Origin: Cellulophaga tyrosinoxydans | GTDB taxonomy: Bacteria > Bacteroidota > Bacteroidia > Flavobacteriales > Flavobacteriaceae | Direction of reading: 5' to 3' | Length of the DNA: 64,000 bases | NCBI RefSeq assembly: GCF_900176415.1 | Contig: NZ_FWXO01000007.1 | Span: 62,001 to 126,000 of the forward strand | Shown here: piece by piece, positions 59,229 through 64,000 of the stretch | Position numbering within the stretch: position 1 is the stretch's first letter | How the letters are laid out: each line of letters begins with the position of its first letter | The notes under the pieces: generated by a model | The model's database searches: none | Seen by the model: only the letters and a program-made list of their open reading frames with translations | What the model was told of the DNA's origin: nothing | Position numbers and translations under genes: made by a program

Positions 59229-61469
59229 ATGCATAAAATAGTTGCCTATAAAAAAACGATTTTAATTGGGTTTATAGTTTTAGCTATCGGGTCTTGTTTT
59301 ACACTTCCAAATCTAAAATTCTCTTTTGATTTTAGTCAATTTTTTCCAACTGGGGATGAAGATTTAATTTTCTACGAAGCCTTTATAAAGGATTTCTCTA
59401 CAGATGATAACTTTCTGCTTATTGCTGTAGAAAATAAACCTACAGTTTTCAATAAAAGTTTTTTAACCAAGTTCAATACCTTAAGTGAGCAGTCTAAAAA
59501 TCTGCCATATGTTAAACAATCAAATTCACTTACCAATTTATCGTATCCTTTAAAAACCTCCTTCGGTTACACTAAATTACCTGTACTACATTGGAATGAT
59601 GAAAAACAGTATGATATAGACTGGAAAAAAATAAAAGAAGACGACCTTTTTATTAATTCTTTTATTGACAAAGATGGCAAATCGCTCGTATTGTTTTTAG
59701 AAACCGAAGACAATTTAAATTACCAACAGTCTATTGAATTATTAACTAAAACAAGAGCATTACTAGAGCATAATGGCATAGAAGATTACCATTTAATGGG
59801 TAGATCATTTTTCTATGAAGCCTTAGTGAACATGCAAAAAAGAGAGCTAATTGTAACTTCAATCGTATCCTTATTTCTAGTATTAGTTATTCTCTTTATA
59901 GTGTATAAAAGACCCGCTATAGTTTTTATTACCCTAAGTTCCATTTTCATTGCACTGCTCATATTCATGGGAGTTTTATCAGTTTTAGGAAAAGAATTAA
60001 GCATTCTCGCTGCCTTCTATCCTATTTTAATGTTGATTGTGGGAACATCCGATGTTATACATATTCTGGATAATTTTCTTGAAAAACTGAAATCAGGTAC
60101 AGCTAAAAATATAGCCATAGTACAGTCTTTAAAAGAAGTAGGCCTATCAACACTATTAACATCAGTAACCACAGCAATTGGCTTTCTATCGCTTTTATTT
60201 TCCAAATTAGTAGGTATAAGAGATTTTGGAGTAAACTCAGCTTTAGGTGTGATTATCGCCTATATAACCGTTGTATTTTTTACCAGCTCTTTAGTTTTAT
60301 TATTTAACCAAAAGAGTTTACTGCCTAAAAAAGGGCATTCTAAACTATGGAATACTACCTTATTACAAATTAACCAAATTACCATTGCTAAGCCTAAAAG
60401 TATCGTCGTAGTTTGTATTGTGTTTACCCTAACTTGTCTTGTTGGTTTAAGTAAGATAAACACCAATTACACGTTTAAAACAAGCCTTCCGGATGACAGT
60501 AAAATTGCGAACGACTTTGATTTTTTTCAAAAAGAGTTTGCCGGATTTAGATCTATTGAGATAGCCGTTACTGCAAAAGGAACTAATAAAATAAGTGATT
60601 TTAAAATTGCTAATGAAATAGAAAAAGTGGTTAATGAACTTAATCAAACTGCTAATGTTAAGAATGTACAATCGGTTAACATGATCTATAAGGCATTAAA
60701 TAAAGCTAACAATTTGAACAAAGCTGATTTTTTTGAAATGCCTGAAACAGAAGAAAAATTCAATGTTTTTAAGAAAGATGCACAGCGTTATGCAAAAAAA
60801 CAATTAAACCAATTTACAGATAGTTCTGAAACCAAATCAAGAATACTTTCAAAAGTACTAGATATTGGAACGGATAGTTTATTACAAACCTATGACAAGA
60901 TAAACGGTTTCATTAAAACAAACACAGACACTACAATCGTTGATTTCAGAATTACTGGAAAAGGGATGTTGATGGATAAAAATGCGGTGTATATACAATC
61001 CAGTTTATTTCAAGGTTTACTAATGGGGTTAATACTTGTTGGTATCATAATGGCGCTTTTATTTAAGAATGTAAAACTGGTGATTATTTCACTTATCCCT
61101 AATTTAGTGCCCCTACTTTTTGCTGGAGCAATTTTAGGGTTTTTAAAAATACCCCTAGACGCTCCCGTATCTATTGTGTTCGCGATTGTTTTTGGGATAG
61201 CTGTTGATGATACCATTCACTTTCTTGGCAAATATAAAATTGCTATTTCAAAAGGGCTATCAAAAGAGCAAGCATTGGAGATTACATTCTTAGAAACAGG
61301 TCGCGCTTTAATAATAACTACCCTATTGTTATTTTTTGGTTTTATGGTCATGCTATTTTCTATTCATAATCCAAGCTTAATTATTGGATTATTAATTAGT
61401 TCTACCCTAATAGCAGCACTGCTTTTAGATTTGTTCTTACTACCAGTTTTGATTCGAAAATATATGTAG
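59229..61469 (+). CDS. MMPL/RND-family transporter (HAE3-like)
   Basis: 746-residue inner-membrane transporter with two homologous halves, each with a periplasmic loop of about 160-220 residues and a five- to six-helix bundle. Characteristic are the loop SFDFSQFFPTGDEDLIFYEA, the helix region LLIVGTSDVIHILDNFLEKL-like segment (about 275-295) and the second copy VFGIAVDDTIHFLGKYKIAI (Asp residues in TM4 for proton coupling). These export hydrophobic molecules such as lipids, hopanoids or carotenoid-like compounds. It is placed downstream of DUF547 and divergent from the glycosyltransferase/VOC genes; the substrate is unknown. Confidence 0.9.
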   Translation: MHKIVAYKKTILIGFIVLAIGSCFTLPNLKFSFDFSQFFPTGDEDLIFYEAFIKDFSTDDNFLLIAVENKPTVFNKSFLTKFNTLSEQSKNLPYVKQSNSLTNLSYPLKTSFGYTKLPVLHWNDEKQYDIDWKKIKEDDLFINSFIDKDGKSLVLFLETEDNLNYQQSIELLTKTRALLEHNGIEDYHLMGRSFFYEALVNMQKRELIVTSIVSLFLVLVILFIVYKRPAIVFITLSSIFIALLIFMGVLSVLGKELSILAAFYPILMLIVGTSDVIHILDNFLEKLKSGTAKNIAIVQSLKEVGLSTLLTSVTTAIGFLSLLFSKLVGIRDFGVNSALGVIIAYITVVFFTSSLVLLFNQKSLLPKKGHSKLWNTTLLQINQITIAKPKSIVVVCIVFTLTCLVGLSKINTNYTFKTSLPDDSKIANDFDFFQKEFAGFRSIEIAVTAKGTNKISDFKIANEIEKVVNELNQTANVKNVQSVNMIYKALNKANNLNKADFFEMPETEEKFNVFKKDAQRYAKKQLNQFTDSSETKSRILSKVLDIGTDSLLQTYDKINGFIKTNTDTTIVDFRITGKGMLMDKNAVYIQSSLFQGLLMGLILVGIIMALLFKNVKLVIISLIPNLVPLLFAGAILGFLKIPLDAPVSIVFAIVFGIAVDDTIHFLGKYKIAISKGLSKEQALEITFLETGRALIITTLLLFFGFMVMLFSIHNPSLIIGLLISSTLIAALLLDLFLLPVLIRKYM

Positions 61470-61592
61470 CTTCAAAGTTGCTATAAAAATGGAGGTTCCA
61501 TTATATCAACTTAAAAGGTAAGGAATTTCATTATCCACATTAAATAAAGCTTAAAAATTTAGTGGGTAATGATGATAGCACAATTACATGGT

Positions 61593-61721
61593 TTATTTAT
61601 TTAAATACACGTTTAAATTACCTCGCTTTATTTCTTTATTTAATTCACTGTGTGCCTTATAAATTTTAAAGGCAGAATAAATCATTATATAAAACCAAAA
61701 TAGCAGAATAACATAATCCAT
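61593..61721 (-). CDS. Possible small membrane protein (42 residues)
   Basis: ATG 61721-61719 to TAA 61595-61593 encodes 42 residues. It starts MDYVILLFWFYIMIYSAFKI, one membrane helix with aromatic residues, then a basic and amphipathic tail (KAHSELNKEIKRGNLNVYLN). The hydrophobic-then-basic pattern and the absence of rare interruptions suggest a real small protein, but no homolog is known to me and it lies in a long AT-rich spacer. The convergent MMPL transporter ends 124 bases away. It could equally be chance. Confidence 0.35.
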   Translation of the reverse strand: MDYVILLFWFYIMIYSAFKIYKAHSELNKEIKRGNLNVYLNK

Positions 61722-61844
61722 AAGTAATTGATTTAAAGTTTTTTATAAATAGGATTTGCTTTGTGAAAATCCCCTTTCTATACTACTTACGACATTCCTT
61801 TTCAGCAGGTTTTACCCTTCAACTTATTTACCAAACGTTTTAAC

Positions 61845-61878
61845 TAAAAAAGCATCGCAATAATATTATTGCGATGCT
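61845..61878 (-). terminator. Terminator of the TonB-dependent receptor gene
   Basis: Perfect 14-bp inverted repeat AGCATCGCAATAAT / ATTATTGCGATGCT (61851-61864, 61865-61878) with a T6 tail on the minus strand (61845-61850 complement). Confidence 0.88.
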
Positions 61879-61924
61879 CTCAACCTAAAAACAAAAAAAC
61901 AACCACTTGCTTCTTTACTTTCTA

Positions 61925-64000
61925 CTAAAATGTATACGTTATAGTACCCTTTATAAAAAATGGTGTTCCTGGTGTAAAATGTATTTCTTCCACAGAAGCA
62001 TTTTCGCTTTGCAATCTTGAAGTTGTAGCAAATTGAGTTTCATTCCATTCTACATTGAATAAATTCTCAACCGATAAGCCCAAGTTAAGAGCCTTTGACA
62101 TTTGGTAATTTGCATTTAAATCGGCTACAAAATAACCTTTAGCTACTATGGAATTATCTTCATTGGCAGGTCTATCATCTAAATATCTATATTTAAAACC
62201 CCCATTAAATCTTCCTAAATTAAGAATGCTAATTCCTCCCGCTAATGTAAAATCTGGCGCTAGGGGAATATAATCTTGACCATCAGTTTCAGCAATACTT
62301 CTAGCATTGGTGATTGTTGCATCTGTATTTAAAAACAACCAATCATTTATTTGCCATCGTGCTCCTAGATCTACACCAAATCGTTTGGTTTCACCACTAG
62401 GCTCTACAATTCCGGCATCACCAACGTATACAAACTCCTGTTCTAAATATAAATACCACCCAGTAGCATTTAATAACAGTTTTGAAAAAGGCCGCCAAAT
62501 TGTGCCCAAATCCACACCATAAGCAGCGGGTAAAATTTCTTGTGCGCTTTGCTGAATAACAACACGGGTATCGTTCGAATGAAAACCCATTCCTGATTTT
62601 AGAAAAAACTGAAGGTCTTCATGTTGTCGGTATAAAAAATTTAGCTTTGGCGACACCACCGTTTTAGTTTCAGCTTTATTAGCATACGATTCCTGAAGCT
62701 TATCTACATAAATGAATTTAAAGTGATCAACGCGTACTCCTGGAATTATAGTCCATTTACCAATAGTATAATCCAAACTTGCATAAGCAAATGAATTGCT
62801 CTCTTTAACATCGCCAAGTTGAATGGTATTAAGTGTTGTACGTCTGTTTAAGGTATGCGATAGTTCTACATCATCCACAAAATCAGCTCGAATACCTACA
62901 CCTGATTTAAGTAAAGCTTCAGAGCTACTAAAAGTAAACTTTTTGGTTATTTCTGAATTAAGGCCAAATATGTTTCTTTGTTCTTTTTGCTTAATTTGAT
63001 CCCCATTTACAGGATCTTCCAGAAAAAAGGTGAAGTTAGAAAAGAGCTCAAAATTATAATTGGAATAAAAAATATTCGATTTAATAAACGTGTTATCATC
63101 TATAATTTTTAGTGCCGATGCATTTATATTTGTTCTACTAGTTTGCCCTCCTTCGGTTGCATCGATAGCTCCAAATCTGGTAATTGATCCATTATCAACT
63201 GCACGTTGTGGTATTTGTCCAGAAGCATCCCAAACACTTGTAAAATGCGATGCACTTATGGAAAACTTGCTGGCATCTTTTAACCAAGTAGTATATTTAC
63301 CAAATAAATTTACTCTTGAGAAATTTTGAGGTGTCTCAAAAGGTCCGTCAAATTGTGTAAACTCCGTGGCTACATAAGCCTTTTCAGTATCAGAATTTAT
63401 AAAATTAAACATGCCTAAGGCTCTGTTCCAGCCAAAATCTCCAATTTCATAACGTAGCAAACTACGATCTAGGCTTTCTTTGGTATAAAAATCTACATAA
63501 GCAGCAGTATTAAAATTGCCTTTATTTGCATAATAGGGTCCTTTACCAAAATCTAAAGTTTCAAGCGTTTCTGGAATTAAAAAATGGAGATCTGCATAGC
63601 CTTGTCCATGAGCGTGCGAAACCATATTTACAGGCATACCATCTACAGATATTGTTATATCTGTTCCATGATCTATATCAAATCCGCGTAAAAATAGTTG
63701 CTCCGCTTTACCACCTCCTGCATGCTGCCCAATTAATAATCCCGGAACTTTCTGCAACAATTCTTGTGATGATTTTACGGGAGAAGTTTTTAAATCTATA
63801 GCAGATACTACGCTCAATCCGTTTATTTTTGGACGAATTACCACCTCTTCTAATTGAAACGACTGTTCTTTTAAAACATAGCTATTCGTTTTATAAAAAT
63901 CATCAGTTTTCAAGATTATATTAAGCTTTTCATAACCCAAAGCACCTATTTTCAAGGTGTCATTCACGGAATTTTCTTCAATTTTAAATAATCCTACCTC
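61925..64000 (-). CDS. TonB-dependent outer-membrane receptor (partial, start outside window)
   Basis: Outer-membrane active transporter with N-terminal carboxypeptidase-like domain, plug and barrel. The reading frame is open to the right edge; the last visible residues before position 63967 are EVGLFKIEENSVNDTLKI, part of the CarboxypepD_reg_2-type domain (ends LKEQSFQLEEVVI), so the start lies outside and about 692 residues are visible. The plug has SAIDLKTSPVKSSQELLQKV and GKAEQLFLRGFDIDHGTD, VDGMPVNMVSHAHGQGYADL; the barrel ends with FFIKGTITYTF (C-terminal aromatic for BAM). The plug includes two His (VSHAHGQG), a feature of some metal or cofactor receptors, but the substrate is unclear and no SusD partner follows. 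Confidence 0.93.
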   Translation of the reverse strand, partial: EVGLFKIEENSVNDTLKIGALGYEKLNIILKTDDFYKTNSYVLKEQSFQLEEVVIRPKINGLSVVSAIDLKTSPVKSSQELLQKVPGLLIGQHAGGGKAEQLFLRGFDIDHGTDITISVDGMPVNMVSHAHGQGYADLHFLIPETLETLDFGKGPYYANKGNFNTAAYVDFYTKESLDRSLLRYEIGDFGWNRALGMFNFINSDTEKAYVATEFTQFDGPFETPQNFSRVNLFGKYTTWLKDASKFSISASHFTSVWDASGQIPQRAVDNGSITRFGAIDATEGGQTSRTNINASALKIIDDNTFIKSNIFYSNYNFELFSNFTFFLEDPVNGDQIKQKEQRNIFGLNSEITKKFTFSSSEALLKSGVGIRADFVDDVELSHTLNRRTTLNTIQLGDVKESNSFAYASLDYTIGKWTIIPGVRVDHFKFIYVDKLQESYANKAETKTVVSPKLNFLYRQHEDLQFFLKSGMGFHSNDTRVVIQQSAQEILPAAYGVDLGTIWRPFSKLLLNATGWYLYLEQEFVYVGDAGIVEPSGETKRFGVDLGARWQINDWLFLNTDATITNARSIAETDGQDYIPLAPDFTLAGGISILNLGRFNGGFKYRYLDDRPANEDNSIVAKGYFVADLNANYQMSKALNLGLSVENLFNVEWNETQFATTSRLQSENASVEEIHFTPGTPFFIKGTITYTF

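Larger units (their letters stand above)
61470..61924. other. 455-base intergenic region between MMPL transporter and TonB receptor
   Basis: Holds a possible 42-residue minus-strand membrane peptide gene (61593-61721) and a terminator (61851-61878). The rest (61470-61592 and 61722-61850) is AT-rich without a recognisable promoter, RNA fold or repeat. No conventional-length gene is present. Confidence 0.7.

Noticed and set aside
1-64000. CRISPR arrays, tRNA or rRNA genes, insertion sequences, prophage or defence islands
   Set aside because: I looked for regularly spaced repeats, tRNA-like cloverleaf sequences, transposase or integrase motifs and phage genes on both strands and saw none. A dedicated tRNA/CRISPR/IS scan would be decisive.

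Overview
The window comes from the chromosome of a member of the Bacteroidota, most probably a marine-type Flavobacteriaceae. It is AT-rich and its gene starts lack Shine-Dalgarno sequences. Several promoters carry the Bacteroidetes signature TTG-N19-TAnnTTTG or its -7 half. It encodes a type IX secretion (T9SS) C-terminal sorting domain, DUF4199 proteins, four-helix-bundle/IVS proteins and TonB-dependent receptors, all typical of this group. I see no tRNA, rRNA, CRISPR array, insertion sequence or prophage. The content is mostly core metabolism with small accessory pieces.

Layout. 1-6.9 kb: partial carB, rpmH, a small membrane/TPR-like protein, an alpha/beta hydrolase plus lytic transglycosylase pair, a small GNAT protein, a glmU-like gene overlapping the mtaB leader, and rpmE2 (type B L31). 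7-13.2 kb: three tandem DUF4199 membrane proteins, then a polyprenyl-phosphate-type glycosyltransferase, a phosphosugar mutase and an MsbA-like ABC transporter (envelope or glycan functions). 13.2-15.6 kb: a lone EEP-family hydrolase and an ECF sigma module (sigma, single-pass membrane protein, secreted sensor-like protein). 15.6-24.8 kb: a BNR-repeat lipoprotein, an RsmB-like rRNA methyltransferase, purL, a STAS protein and a large T9SS-secreted protein. 25-33.4 kb: fatty-acid beta-oxidation, with fadD followed by a marR-fadN-fadA-fadE operon. A perfect 28-bp palindrome lies just upstream of marR, and a four-helix-bundle gene bracketed by inverted repeats sits between fadN and fadA.

33.4-37.6 kb: divergent trehalose-type genes, a GH15 glycosidase and an OtsA-OtsB fusion. 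37.7-47.5 kb: exported hydrolases and transport (class C beta-lactamase-like serine hydrolase, MFS carrier, M28, M1 and S9 peptidases, a DUF1080 protein and a CPBP-like membrane protein). 47.6-53.6 kb: a small membrane protein, a CDP-alcohol phosphatidyltransferase with a TPMT-like methyltransferase, and a BNR/VPS10-like secreted protein with a DUF2490 protein. 53.7-56.4 kb: YceI and Cu/Zn-SOD lipoproteins followed by an ECF sigma/RskA-type anti-sigma pair. 56.4-61.5 kb: a divergent cluster with a TIGR04283-type glycosyltransferase plus double-VOC protein on one side and DUF547 plus an MMPL/RND transporter on the other, with two related inverted repeats in the shared intergenic region. 61.9-64 kb: a TonB-dependent receptor running off the right edge.

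The items I consider most worth a second look are the inverted-repeat-bracketed four-helix-bundle gene inside the fad operon, the marR palindrome, and the 56.4-61.5 kb glycosyltransferase/VOC/DUF547/MMPL cluster with its two matching palindromes. I did not find a clearly new defence or mobile system. All family names are from recognition of motifs by eye; no database search was run.
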